This document shows, piece after piece, positions 46,986-59,671 of a stretch of DNA of 64,000 nucleotides. The DNA is taken from contig JAIXMF010000001.1 in assembly GCA_025201365.1 (NCBI GenBank), positions 558,001 through 622,000 on the forward strand, written 5' to 3'. The first letter of the stretch is position 1. The number at the start of each line of letters is the position of its first letter. This DNA is from Syncephalis plumigaleata. Lineage: Eukaryota > Zoopagomycota > Zoopagomycetes > Zoopagales > Piptocephalidaceae. The notes below the pieces were generated by a model, which did no database searches, was not told where the DNA came from, and worked only from the letters and a program-made list of their open reading frames with translations. The position numbers were made by a program, and so were the translations under genes.

Positions 46986-47899
46986 ATGGCGGAATTCATA
47001 CCAAAAGCACCAAAGATCCCACGTACCGTTATTGAAAAGGAGAACGCTTGTCGTCTTATTGTAGTGTTGGAGTCGGCTTCACTTGAAACCTACAAGATTG
47101 GCAAGAATAAAGAGGCACGCTACCAACTGTTGAACTGCGATGACCACCAGAACATTCTACGTAAAATGGACCGTGATGTTGCAGAGGCAAGACCGGATAT
47201 CACACATCAAGTGAGTGAATCGATTGTTATTACTAATACTGTTACTAACGCACTATGGCTAGTGTCTCCTCACACTGCTTGATAGTCCGTTAAACAAGGC
47301 AGGTCGACTACAGGTGTACATTCATACGGCCAAGAATGTACTCATTGAAGTGAATCCACACGTACGTATTCCACGTACATTCAAACGATTCTCGGGTTTG
47401 ATGGGTAAGTGATTGAATAATGATAGTTACAATATGCTAGCACTATTCAAATACACGATACTAATCTAGCATGCTATAGTACAACTACTACACAAATTAA
47501 GTATTCGCTCTGTCAATGGTACAGAACGTCTATTGAAAGTAATCAAGAATCCAGTAAGCGATCATTTCCCATCTAACTGCAAGAAGATTTGTAAGTAGTA
47601 ATTGTAAAGTGATCATAATCATTCATAGTTTTCATCCTATAAATACTAACTCGCCATTATTCTCGTTGTGGTAAAGGTCTTTCCTATGATGCCGACGTTG
47701 TTCACCTACCTACATGGACACGTACTCTGCCTAAAGATCAAACTATCGTGGTGGCAGTGGGTGCACTAGCACATGGTGCCGATACATTGCTGATGCCTAC
47801 GTAGAAGAAAAGATCTCAGTGAGCGAGTATCCATTATCAGCCTCAGTGGCTTGTGGTAAAATTTGCTGTGCTTTCGAAGACTTATGGAATATTCTATAG
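46986..47899 (+). CDS. EMG1: EMG1/Nep1 rRNA pseudouridine N1-methyltransferase
   Basis: This SPOUT-family methyltransferase methylates a pseudouridine of 18S rRNA and is needed for small-subunit assembly in the nucleolus. Four exons (46986-47210, 47263-47404, 47480-47590, 47677-47899). Motifs: [74 protein letters not shown], and the knot segment [11 protein letters not shown] one-base break lies near 47793, in a TT run: the expected continuation, with the family C-terminus [20 protein letters not shown], is in the next frame and ends at 47899. This is probably an assembly error. Confidence 0.9.
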
Positions 47900-48031
47900 T
47901 CATCATTTATTATTTTAAATACAAAATAGTAATTTATACAATATACAAATGAATGAGAGAGAGATATACGCAATCTCCATCAATGTAAACATCATGTAGA
48001 ACACACGCATATACATGATATCATTGTCATA

Positions 48032-49311
48032 TCATTGACTACTGCTACTGCCATTATTATTATTATTACGTAAATTACGATGTCCAGTCCATTTCTGTAA
48101 TTCAAATATCATACGACGACCATCCAATGTTTGCGGTGACATTGTAACCAGTTGACGCATGTCATTGACAACTGTACTATCACTCAATGATGACACTTGA
48201 GACGATGCTGTACCAAGTAGATCGGGTAGATTAGACATATCTAGCTTTGCATCCGTATATGCTTTATCTAATTCAGAAATGTCATTCAATGCATCTACTG
48301 ACAATGCATCTACCTAATAGTAATAGTAATAGTAATAGTAAGCAATAGTAGTATTGATAAGCAATGATAGATTATTACCGTTGGTTGTTGTTGTTGTTCC
48401 ATACGTTGTACTTGTTCATGTAGTAGATCCTCCCATCTAGTCATTTATATTAGCGTAATTCACTATGAATGACATCTTCTTACTGTAACATATCATCTTG
48501 TTCCGGTTTATGATTCAACCATTGAGGTGGTGTCTGTATCACTACGAGATCCCATGCATCCTCCATTCGTAGTCGATACAATGCATATCGTATGTCTTCC
48601 TTTATGGCAATAGAAAGTATGTCTAATGGCTCATTAAGTAATTGTCGAATTAGGGTAATTAAGCATTGCCAAAGTCCTAATCAATAATTACAAAATGATA
48701 TGAGGAACTCTATCCCAAATACTTGTCTATATTATTCATTCATTGCTTACGTAGACTGGTACGAATACGAATTGTAGGTGTAAATTTGGCTGGTGGTTGT
48801 GTAAAGTAAAGATGATAAAGTGCGTAAATAGCCGCTATTCCTTCAGTACGATTATTGCTACCTCGTAGAATATAAGCTAGTCATTATATAATGTTATAAG
48901 TAAGTATACTATATACACTACATACTATGATTCTTTTACTACTTACGAAATAACGCATTGTAGAATCCTTGCATAAATCGACCGCGTGCATCATTAATCG
49001 GACATGCTAGATGGATATGCGACCAGCCTAGTTCATTCCATGTCTCGGTGAACACGGCTATTTTCAAACTATTCCTCTATAATTATCACATACTTGTTAA
49101 CAACAACATTATTACAACAATAATAACATATTACCTTTTTGAATTCATTAATCAATAGTGCAATATCATCACGAATGACACGTAGTGGTATACCCGTTCT
49201 ACCAAATGTAATTGCTGATTCAGGTAGAAGAGACACGGCACTACTAGACGATTGCTGACCTTGTCCACTACTATTCTGATAAGAAGAGGTTGACTCCACT
49301 AGGTTTGACAT
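48032..49311 (-). CDS. SNAPC1: snRNA-activating protein complex subunit 1 (SNAP43-like)
   Basis: Six exons (49135-49311, 48947-49076, 48751-48876, 48484-48676, 48379-48436, 48032-48313) join in frame to 321 residues. The central region fits the SNAPC1 family: IAVFTETWNELGWSHIHLAC, FMQGFYNALF, IAAIYALYHLYFTQPPAKFT, RIRTSL and IKEDIRYALYRLRMEDAWDL. SNAPc binds the proximal sequence element and recruits RNA polymerases II and III to snRNA genes in the nucleus. The C-terminal 110 residues are low complexity with a short Gln run and end in Asn/Gly/Ser. The gene appears intact. It is converged upon by EMG1, with only 132 bases between their ends. Confidence 0.8.
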
Positions 49312-49960
49312 GACGTAGTAGTAATAGTAGTAATATGAAAAATGGAAAAGGCCGTAGAATGTGAGAGTGAATTGACATCGAATTCATCCGTATTCATCAT
49401 TCACATTCTCACTCGGTATCGTCATTTCCGTTGTTTGTACCCGTATTCGTGACACCATCACTGTTTATTTCCGTTGTTGCCGGTTGGGGATATTGACTAG
49501 ATCGGTTGATTAAGCCGCCGACATAGCCTAAGGCCATATCGTGTATGAGTATTGAAGCCCATTTCTGCTCTAATCTATACTATTATCAATACGCATGTTC
49601 ATTACAAATGGATAGCTAGATACTAGCATGTGATTAATAGATGATGTATGTATGTACACATGTATACATGCAATGTTTAAGCATGTCCTTCGGTAGAAGC
49701 ACTCTCTAATCTCGTTGTCGGTCATACATGCAACGGATACGACCATATGCACATGTACACACGAGTGAGAATAGGACGATGATGACAATATTTAACTGCT
49801 CAAGCGTGAGTTGAATGCGTTTATTTTCTAGTATTTTCCTCGCCAAGCTTCATTTGCCTTTCTTTCTATTTTATTGTTGGTTACAGTTACGAATTGTTAT
49901 TGTTTCTCTCCTCTTTCTCTTTCTTTCTCTCTCTCCTTCTTCTCTCACATAATATCAATC
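49312..49960 (-). other. Spacer with a possible small unidentified exon
   Basis: On the minus strand at about 49412-49561 an open stretch after an acceptor-like AG reads KWASILIHDMALGYVGGLIN followed by an Asn/Thr-rich end and a TGA. It looks coding in composition, but I could not find a credible upstream exon, and no family is recognised. The right part (49830-49950) is a CT-rich leader of the acyltransferase gene. Confidence 0.25.
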
Positions 49961-51080
49961 ATGGTTGCTCCTCTTATTACGGCTTTATTGTCAATGTCGC
50001 CACTCTACGCAGCACTACTCGTGGCCACGACAGTATTTTTAATCCGTTATCCATTCTATCGTAAATCGATTGGTCTTTTACTCACCATTACGCTTACAAC
50101 TGTTTATGGCGCAATTCTATGTCTAATTATGGCACCTATGGGCAAGCGTGCCAATATCAACTACTATGCTGGAAGATTCTGTAGTTTTGTTGGTACAATT
50201 CTAACAGGTATTCAAGTGGAGATAGAAGGTGCTGAGCACTTGGCAGATGAACTACCGCGTGTGGTGGTAGCAAACCATCAAGCTTCACTGGATGTCCTGT
50301 TATGGCGTCAATTATGCCGAGGAACTGCGTTGTAATTGCTAAGGAGTCATTACGCTATGTGCCATTACTTGGTACTTATAGTAAGTTGTATAATACCATA
50401 TAGATAGATAGATAGTATTGACTAACCATGATGATGATATATCATTATTATTTGCATATAATAGTGAGACTATCACGGGCTATCTTCATTAATCGTGGCA
50501 ATCATGAAAGTGCCACCAATGCATTGAGAAAGGCAGCCGATGATATTAAAGCTAGTAATGTAAGTAGTAATATTTCCTCTTTCTTTTGATCTATATCAAT
50601 GAATATGTATATATTTCTATTGTTGTCATTTTATTTATTCGTTATCTCATTTAACTAACATACATATTCATCTCTATTCTATTGGGATGGAATATCATCG
50701 ATAGTTGAGTGTATTCGTTTATCCTGAAGGTACACGAGCACGTCTTGCCGATGCTAGTATGTTGCCATTCAAGAAGGGTGCATTCCATATGGCACAACAA
50801 GGACAAGTACCTATTGTACCAGTGGTATTCGCCAATTACAGTCATCTCTACAGTGGACGTAAGCGTTTCTGGATTAATGGTGTTATTCGAGTTAAAGGTA
50901 CGTAGCAAGCATAGTAATTTTCAATGACATGATATATTCTAACTGTACTATTCTACTATAGTATTGCCACCCATTCCCACTACTGGTTTAGAGACATCGG
51001 ATGTCGATACACTTACACAGAAAACACGCACTCTAATGTTGGAAAGTTTGAAAGAGCTTTCTACGCGTAAAGAGCAGTAG
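49961..51080 (+). CDS. 1-acyl-sn-glycerol-3-phosphate acyltransferase
   Basis: This ER membrane enzyme acylates lysophosphatidic acid to phosphatidic acid (Slc1/AGPAT type). Four exons (49961-50380, 50465-50559, 50705-50897, 50962-51080). Two N-terminal membrane segments precede the catalytic box NHQASLDVL (canonical NHxxxxD). Then come IAKESLRYVPLLG, RAIFINRG, the substrate motif YPEGTRARLADASMLPFKKG (EGTR) and QQGQVPIVPVVF. The ATG at 49961 is the first that starts directly with the hydrophobic region. A one-base break lies near 50303 just after LDVL: the frame entering IMPRNCVVIAKESLRY needs one more base at an A. Otherwise complete. Confidence 0.9.
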
Positions 51081-51394
51081 AAGACGAGTCTACCAATTCC
51101 ATTGTAATCGCGTCTAGACAACTATGACAATGACCACTACTACTACGACTACTACGAATCATCATTGTTTGCATGTTTCTTTCTATGAACTATTTCTACT
51201 ATACTTTTATACTTATTATTATTAGTCACTGGCTATTATCCTTCCATTGTCCCTCTATCTATAAATCATATACACAATCTCATATCGTATGATAAAAGAA
51301 ACTGATTTAAAACGCAGAAATAGATTAACAGAAATCGGTGATTTACTCTTCAGTTCCACTTTAACCTTGTTCACTTTCACTTTACCACAACACT
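51081..51394. other. Intergenic, 0.3 kb
   Basis: AT-rich region between the acyltransferase stop and the cofactor C start; no feature seen. Confidence 0.4.
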
Positions 51395-52794
51395 ATGACA
51401 CAATCTGACAATAATACGAGTAAGACTACAGCTTCGGCTAGTTTCTGGACGGAATTCCATAAGGAACAGGAATGTAAGTGTTTCCGTATAGACAACTGAA
51501 TAGCGTAAGTCACTGTACTAAGTAGCGAGTAAGTGATTCAAGCGTCGCTAGATGATATACGAAGTAGTGGGCGTGGACTAGAAGCACAACTTAGTCAGAT
51601 TCTACAGCGTATTAATACATTACGGGCAAAAGTGACAGATGCAGTAGTCTATTTGCCGACGTATGATGAGCAACAATACATGAAGGTAAACACAATGAAT
51701 ACTGCTATGCTTTGCTTTGTACATATCAGTAACAACATTGATGCTATTATCAAAATAGGGATTGACACATTTATCGGAGCAACTTAATCAGAAGCGTGCA
51801 CAATTTGCTCCACGTAAGAAATTCGCATTTCGATCTCGTCCAGTCACCGCGGTAGCAAGTACTAAATCAACCACGGCTACAAGCAATAATAGTCAATCAA
51901 CAACGACTAATGTAGTGACAACATCTACATCAGTAGAGACGAGTAAGCATTTATTAATGTTAAGCTGGATAGCATAGTCCGTGTAATTAACGTATACTTC
52001 TAGCTAAAACATTTGAACTACGTGATCGATCCAATGAGTATGTCACATTGACGCGTTATTTATCGGATCAATCCGCGAGTGCGATAGCCACCATGAATGA
52101 TGGTGCCTTGACTAATATCACCGATTGTATTGTTGATCTACGCTTACCCGCGATGATGGAATCCTCGGACAAAGTGGCCTATCGATCATTGTCCGCATTA
52201 CATATACGTCAATTGAAGCGATGTATCGTATTGCTGGGCAATATCGAGGGTTCAGTTATGCTACACGATTGCGAGCAATGCATACTTATTATGGCATGTC
52301 GACAAGTAAGAAGTTGATCAATGAGCATGTTGAAGTAATATAATAATTGTAGGATGTTGACATTACTCGTTTAGTTTCGTATGCACACCTCAAAACAATG
52401 TGATATTTACATTCATTGCAGTAGTCAGCCGATTATTGAACATTGCGAACAGATTCGATTTGCACCATCCATTCCGGCATTCTTTGATGAACAAATCAAG
52501 GTGAGAGTATACATGTGTATAACAAGGATAATATCCCGTATTAATCTGGATTATAATTAGGGAACACCATTTGCCGATGAGACCAATCGATGGCATGAAG
52601 TTAATGATTTCCTATGGATTAAGCGACATCAAGCATCACCGCACTGGTCGCTCATAGATGAAGAGGCCAAGGAACGGACAGAGGCACATCAGATGACAAT
52701 ATGGAAGATGGTTACATCCCCATCTATATCCTCGGAGGAAACAACAAGTCAAATAGATACAAGTAAAATGATCATGTCGGTTATTCCATCGTGA
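51395..52794 (+). CDS. Tubulin-folding cofactor C
   Basis: Six exons (51395-51473, 51534-51685, 51759-51942, 52004-52305, 52375-52500, 52561-52794) join in frame. TBCC is the GTPase-activating member of the cofactor complex that assembles alpha/beta-tubulin heterodimers. The N-terminal half is a helical spectrin-like region (SFWTEFHKEQE; LEAQLSQILQRINTLRAKV) and a Ser/Thr linker. The C-terminal half is the C-CAP/TBCC beta-helix: LTNITDCIVDLRLP, LHIRQLKRCIVLLGNIEGSV, HDCEQCILIMACRQFRMHTS, QPIIEHCEQIRFAP and WHEVNDFLWIK. QFRMHTS is where cofactor C carries its catalytic arginine in other species, and the Arg is present. No break seen. Confidence 0.9.
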
Positions 52795-53117
52795 ATTATC
52801 GTTTACTCTCCACGATTGTTATAATTGATTATTAAAATAAATGGTATAGCTCATGTCATAGAATATACATTCGTATCATCGTGTCTACTATCTTCTTATA
52901 GTGTGTACATGTTCATGGACGTGGGTATACTAATGAGTCAAACGCTTGCTGTTACACAGCATTCTAAAAGAAATGGCCTTTGAATTTAGAAATAATCCTA
53001 TTTCTTGGCAGTTTATGAAATAAATGCCGCTTCATTTGTTCGCTCTTTCAATTCCAGCTTATTCGTTCATATTGTTATACTTGTTCGTCTATACCAGACA
53101 CACAAAGCTTATTCACT
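52795..53117. other. Intergenic, 0.3 kb
   Basis: Promoter-length spacer between the two cofactor C-like genes; no feature seen. Confidence 0.4.
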
Positions 53118-54672
53118 ATGCAAATAAGTAACCTTACTGAAAAGCAGAAAGAGAAGGAGGAAGCGATGCATGACGAAGAAGAAGAAGGGGTGGCATCGAC
53201 ATCCATGTCCGTGGACATTCCACCAAGTTACGACGATGCTATCAGTAATTCTGGCATGTCCCCATCCGTAGAACGTGCCCTACCACCAATGCCATCAACA
53301 ATGACTGAGCGTGTTCTACCGCATAAGCTACACTGGAAGTTGAATCATTTACGTAAATGTCAAATTCAGCTGGGACTCTTCGATTGTAGTCACTCGTCGA
53401 TGCCACAAGCCACCGTGCGTATGCCTTTGGAGCATTTGTCGGGCGTATCATTGAATGGAATATCAAATGATATCAATACTAAACTGAAGCACATAAAACG
53501 ATGCTCGTTAAACCTTGGCATACCAGTGTCCGCCTCGACAACCATCCCGTCCATTAAATGTCATCTAACTCATGTGGCGAATTGCAATATTGACATGGCC
53601 GGATCACCATTGAATTTATTCGGTGAACTAGAATTGGAACACATTAACGATCCTGTATCGCATTAGGACCCATTCATGGTGGTGGTGGTGTAAATGTATC
53701 GCACACACGTCGAACCACCATTGTACGAGCATTGAATCCATCCACCACCACCACTACTGCTACTGCTATAAGACCAATACAACCATACAATGCCACATCG
53801 TATTTCGAGGCAAACAAACTTTCACGTTGCACTATTGATTTACGCGCTAATGGGGATGATCCACCATTGACTAAAGTAATACTATCGCACCTATCGCATT
53901 GCGTCGTTTATCTAGATCGAGTGAATGGTCCCGTAACCCTTAATCAATGTAAACGATGTATTGTAGTTATACCAGGTCAACAGGCACTATTCCGAAAATG
54001 TTCTCGTATTCGTGCGTATATTTACCCACTACAATTATTGGAACGGATCGTACCAAACGATTACAACTTACGATGTTGCAAGTGAATCATACACTAAGAG
54101 AAGATCAGGTATGGTATATAATCAACATGCTATACTCATACTAATAGTAACAATGATATCCACTTCTAGATGCATGTAGATATAGCAACCACTTGTATTG
54201 GTAATAGTAGTAATCCATCGCTAATACTACAATGAATGATGGTACTATGGAAACAGCAATGCCTGCCCTGCCTCCTCAATATCACGAACTATTTCCTCAT
54301 GACGAGACATTGAATAGTAATACTAGTCGTACTAGTGGTATACCAATGGCAACACACGTGAAATTCAGTACCCGTGTCAACGACCAAGCAGATCAATGGC
54401 TGGGACGCGCAATTAACGCAGAGACATGGAAGGATACTTGTGTTCAAGGGAAGGCAAGAGGATCGTCATCAGTTTCGTCATCGTCATCATCCTCCTCCTC
54501 CTCCTCCTGTTCTGTCTCCTCACTATCATCGATAGGCTCACATAGTGACCGGAAATACGAGAAACGTGCGATAAGAGAAGAGCGTAAACAAGCAAAGCAC
54601 ACACAGAAACTAATACGAAAAGCCGAGAAATACGAACGTAAGATGCAGAAACTAGCAATGAAGCTCAGTTAG
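53118..54672 (+). CDS. Second TBCC/C-CAP-like beta-helix protein with PPxY motifs
   Basis: It follows the cofactor C gene in the same orientation. The N-terminal region is acidic with IPPSYDDAIS (a PPxY). The core has repeated beta-helix rungs built like cofactor C: LNHLRKCQIQLGLFD, LKHIKRCSLNLGIP, LTHVANCNIDMAGSP, ANKLSRCTIDLRAN and LSHLSHCVVYLDRVNGPV, then NQCKRCIVVIPGQQ. After an intron (about 54108-54169) a further segment carries ALPPQYHELFP (second PPxY), a Ser run and a basic coiled tail. I see frame changes near 53663 and 54018 (T runs) and 54232 (A run). The tail from 54232 could instead be a separate small gene. The catalytic Arg motif QFR is not evident. Function unknown; probably a divergent cofactor C relative. 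Confidence 0.6.
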
Positions 54673-55326
54673 ATTAGATAGATGATTTATGCTATACTCG
54701 TATATATGAATATGAATAAGAGTCAATTTAAGAGTAATGACGTGTTATCATACAAGTGCTGATTTCTTATCAGATGAACATAATGGAGGATTGCCTCTCC
54801 TTAATATGAATAATAAAGGCCTTGATTCCATTTACATGTTCGTTTGAATTCCATTTATTAAAGGGGAGAACAAGAGTGAAAAAAACTATAGAATTCTCAC
54901 GGCTACCATTAATGGTAGTGTTTCAAACTGAACACAAATGGACGGGAACGGCATTTGGTTGGACGGATAGACAGTGCAAAAGTCCGACTACGCAACATCC
55001 AGGTCTACTGATATACACACGTACGCACGCGCGCAGTGGTAACGAGCACTTGTCTATCGGTGTGCGTGTGTGTGCGTGTTATCTCGCCTGCGTTATTCCG
55101 TGTCGCTTCTACTCATAACGACATTATCGTTATAAATATCATAGCATCGTATATCTCCCCAAAAGCGGCACTTTACTCCTCATTACTAATACATACTCAC
55201 TTTCACTCACTTACTTACTCACTCACTCACTCACTCAGACTTGCTCGTATACGTTGCGTACTCCTCGTTTATATTCACTAGTCTGTGTGATTACTCTCAG
55301 TTATCCTTCTATCCTTCTTTAACACC
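54673..55326. other. Intergenic, 0.65 kb
   Basis: Arginase leader. It has CA/CG-rich and GTGTG stretches near 55015-55080 and an (ACTC)n run at about 55200-55235. No gene seen. Confidence 0.4.
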
Positions 55327-56649
55327 ATGACTCAAGATTATGTACGTACGGAACCTAGCTATAAGCGTATACGTTCTCCACGTACAGTAGGTATCGTTGG
55401 TGCTGCGTTTAGTGCGGGTCAGGTAAGAAGACAAGCTAGCTAACTAACTAGCTAGTATGGTCCTATCTTCCATTATTACTAACACTCGTATTCTTGGTCG
55501 ATTGTACGTTCATTACTTGTGATAATTAGCGAAAGTCCGGTGTGGACACGGCGCCTATTCTTTTGAACCAGTATGGTCTATCAGTCCAGCTTGAGCAACT
55601 CGGCTGGCAAGTCAGTGTCAACGACACGCTACAGAGCTGCAAGCAATGGAGGCCCGAGTCCGACCCGGATGTAGGGGTGATTAAGGAGCCTCGATACGTA
55701 GGAGCCGTCAATAAAGTGCTCGCCGATGAAGTACGTCAGCACTGCGAACGTGGCGAATTGGCCCTCACTCTCGGTGGCGATCACAGCTTGGCAGTAGGCA
55801 CGATAGCCGGTAGTACCTCAGTATACGGCGATGATCTGTGTGTTATCTGGGTCGATGCACATTCGGTAAGTTGATTCAACAGCATCTATATCTATGATAA
55901 TAACCCATATATAAATATATATATGTATATGTATATGTATATTTAGGATATTAATACATTCGCATCATCGCCATCGGGCAACTTACACGGCTGTCCACTT
56001 GCCATCTTACTTGGCATATTCGACGATAAACCATTGGTGGGATTCGAATGGGTTAAACCTATTCTAAAGAAGGAACGTCTCGTGTATATCGGTCTACGTG
56101 ATGTGGATGCCGGCGAGAAGCGTATATTACGCGAGAATAACATCCGAGCCTTTAGCATGTACGATGTTGGTAAGTGATGACTAATGAACTACCACCGAGC
56201 GAGTACATGATGTTAATTACGCGCATTCCATGTATTTATTACTAGATAAATATGGTATTAGTAAAGTTGTAGAAATGGCGTTGGATCATGTGAATCCTCA
56301 GCGCAATCTACCCATTCATCTTAGCTTTGATGTTGATGCTCTCGATCCCACTGTAGCACCAAGTACAGGTAGGCATATTTGTTAACAACAGCAATAATAA
56401 CTTGCCATAATTGAGTATGATATTAACGCATGATGAATTACAACTACACTCTTAGGTACGCCGGTAAGAGGAGGCTTGACATTCAGAGAGGGCCATTTCA
56501 TTTGTGAGGAAATTGCGGCCACTGGACAATTGGTGGCTATGGACATGGTCGAGGTCAACCCGTCATTGGGTGATCTTGTAGCTCTCGAGCAAACAGTCAA
56601 GATCGGTTGCTCCTTGATACGTTGTGCTCTTGGTGAGACACTTTTGTAA
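55327..56649 (+). CDS. CAR1: Arginase
   Basis: It hydrolyses arginine to ornithine and urea using a two-manganese centre. Five exons (55327-55422, 55530-55865, 55947-56169, 56246-56368, 56456-56649) give 323 residues, the usual size. The metal and substrate motifs are all present: [23 protein letters not shown] (split by the second intron), [19 protein letters not shown] and the C-terminal [11 protein letters not shown]. The start [10 protein letters not shown] is the first ATG in frame and follows a CT-rich leader. Cytosolic by homology and by lack of a presequence. Gene intact. Confidence 0.95.
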
Positions 56650-57881
56650 GCAGCGCTCTTTGATAACTACATACAGATACATACACATACGTATACATGT
56701 TTAACGACATATTTACAGTTACTATATGGCAATAAAATCATTCATTAATTGTCATTTCATTTGTATTTCTTGACCAATTGTGTTTATCTGTCATGATCAT
56801 TACAGGATGTGACGTGATTTTTTGTCATTTTAATGAATAGCCTATGATTCTATGATTCTATAGTGCTTGTTTACTTCACTACACATGTTCCACCTACTTC
56901 TCTTGCATTCTAATATGACGTCAGTAGTAGTAATAATAGTAGAAGTAAACTAGTTGACTTTATGACATTGAACAGTAATGATCATTGGGATTGTTACCAT
57001 TCGTACAACCAGTCAACACATGCATACAACATGAATAATGCTAACATTAGTTTAATTTGTTAATAAAGAGTACGATTTAGGAATGCCAATCGCACTTTTA
57101 CTACCGAATAGACTGTATCTACAGGACCAGTCCTGTCGATTCATGTGACTATTTCACCTATGCTTATCGTCGTACGATTGTACATTTTGCCAACGACAGA
57201 TTATATTAATATATCGAATGTCTCTCTCTCTTTCTTTCTCTCGCGCGCGCTCTTTCGTTATTGGCGGCTTTCATCGAAATATGGTTCGGTAAAATCAGTA
57301 GTAGGTGGTACCCCAGTTGTTATGGTGCACTTTTGCATTCACATCGATGATGTGTTAATTCCCTCAATGACATCAATTATTTTTTTAGTGTACACCGCTC
57401 ATCTTGATGTACGATGCAACTACTGAAATAGAGTGCATCAAGTATACTCTTGTAATAATACTAAACAAATGTGATACAAACGTGTAAATGCTACCAGGTC
57501 ACTTGATGCGCACTAGTTGGCCTAGTCCTTCCAACCAACTATTCGATTGTTTGCGACAACAAGCGCGACAATGCTGATTCATCTTCCTAGCCTGTTAGAA
57601 GTTGTATGAATAATAGTATAGAACAGGCTGTATTGAACTATACGGAAATCATTATTCTTTTCTTCGTCAACCTCTCATTTACACAGAAATAACGAACCAC
57701 CTCATATCATTGTCATTTTTCCATCGTGTCATCATTGTATCTAACGTGTTTATTCTTCTCACGAACTTAGCAAACAACACCTTATAAGTTTGAATATTCA
57801 TCATCCTTATTCTACTGCAAGCTTATTCCTCGATTACTCTAGTGTTATCATTTTATTTGACGGATTTGCATTTAGTTTGAC
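56650..57881. other. Intergenic, 1.2 kb
   Basis: It contains a CT/CG-rich patch (57222-57252). A plus-strand frame at 57145-57426 has no recognisable features and overlaps that patch. No supported gene. Confidence 0.4.
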
Positions 57882-59671
57882 ATGAAAATAAATCAATTGA
57901 CTTATCATAGTGCTATCCTAATAGCACTACTATTACATTGCCATGTCGTATCGGTGATTGCAGCTGCCGTGAAATCCAACACCATCAATCTCGATTCGAT
58001 ATCACAACTGGTACGCGAACGTATCGATCATGTAGTACTGATGGTGCTGGAGAATCGTTCTTTCGATCATGTTTTAGGAAAGTTGAACACGGTCAACTCG
58101 GAGGTAGATGGGCTCACCGGGAAAGAGCGTAACTACTGGAATGTAGCGGATGAATCCAAAGGATACCAGTCTGTCGTGACCGATTCACGTTATTGGCGTG
58201 CACCGATAGATCCCGAGCATGAGCTCCCAGGTGTCACGGAGCAGATATTCGGCACGAAAGCCGAGCCTAGCACGTATCCTGAGGTGGCGCCCATGAATGG
58301 ATTTGCGCAGAACTCCCTCAGTGTCGTGACCAAGGGCGACAACATCACGGAACGTCGTCAGTACAGCATGTCCACCTGGCCGTTGGGATCGTTGCAGGCC
58401 ACGCATACGCTCGCCCAGGAATTTGGCGTATTTGATCGCTGGTTCTCCGCTGTTCCCGGACCTACCATGCCGAATAGGCAGTACATCTACTCGGCAACCA
58501 GTCATGGTCATACGGCGAACAATGTGGGTGACATCCTCCTCGGCTATCCCCAGGCTACCGTGTACGACTCGTTGAACAAGAAGGATATCGATTGGCGCAT
58601 TTATTTCCATGATGTGCCCACGTCGTTGATCATGCGTGAACTACGTTCGCCGAAGAATCTATTGAAGCTTCGTTTGATTAATCGTTTCTATCAGCATGCT
58701 CGAGAAGGTCGACTACCGCCTTTTTCCTTGATAGAACCAAGGTACAGCGACACAAGCCTATTCCCGGCCAATGATAATCATCCACCGGTAAGTAGACAAT
58801 TTATGAGCAATACATGGCGTCGACACAATTGTGTAATGCTAATGCTCAATCGTAGCACGATTCTCGTTATAGCGAGAAATTGATCAAGGATGTATACGAA
58901 GCATTACGCGCGTCACCTAACTGGAACAAGACACTTCTTATTCTAACGTACGACGAGCATGGCGGTTACTACGATCACGTACCAACTCCATTGACCGGTG
59001 TTCCATCGCCTGATGGTATTGTTGGCAATGCCGGTGAACGAGGAGAGGGTTTTCGTTTCGATCGTTTAGGTATTCGAGTACCAACGTAAGTTACCATCAT
59101 TATCATTATATTTATTCATTTACTAATGATTGATTATTGCATGACATGCTAGTATCCTCATATCACCATGGATTAGTCGTGGCAGTGGTAAGTGCAATTG
59201 CCTGTTATGCCTGTCTTGCTGCTATACCCGCTAACAATTCCTATGCAAATAGTATTCCATGAACCAGCTGGACCACAAGCGGCGTCGCAATTTGAACACT
59301 CGTCGATTCCCGGATTCCTTAAGCGTCATTTCAAATTGGACAACTACCTTACAAAACGCGATGAATGGGCGGGTGCCATTGAACCGGCACTCGTGCAACT
59401 CAAGTCGCCACGTATGGATTGTCCATTAAAGTTGCCCGATATACCTTTGCCGCAATTCTGGCAACCATCCTCGCCACTTGGTGGTCAAGGCGATGGTGAT
59501 GATGCTGATACTGCCGGAACATCCGATATCTCAATAATAGGGGAGATAAAAGACAATGAGGATGAAACTACGGGATACTTCACGAGTGAGGCAAGGACAC
59601 TGGACAGCGTCATTGGCTCAATAGTCAGACAAGTTCGAAAGCGTGACCATTCCGGTGAAGCAGGTCTCTAA
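57882..59671 (+). CDS. Secreted phospholipase C-type phosphoesterase
   Basis: Four exons (57882-58787, 58856-59085, 59153-59187, 59253-59671) join to 529 residues. One exon is only 35 bases. A signal peptide ([18 protein letters not shown]) indicates secretion. Family marks of the bacterial/fungal phosphatidylcholine phospholipase C and acid phosphatase group (phosphoesterase, PF04185-like): the metal motif [62 protein letters not shown] and [15 protein letters not shown]. The C-terminus adds an acidic, Gly/Asp-rich extension. It probably hydrolyses phospholipid head groups or other phosphoesters outside the cell. No break seen. Confidence 0.88.

Noticed and set aside
56800-57430. Frame at 57145-57426 as a gene
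   Set aside because: It overlaps a CT/CG-rich low-complexity patch, has no domain, and lies in an otherwise gene-free region.
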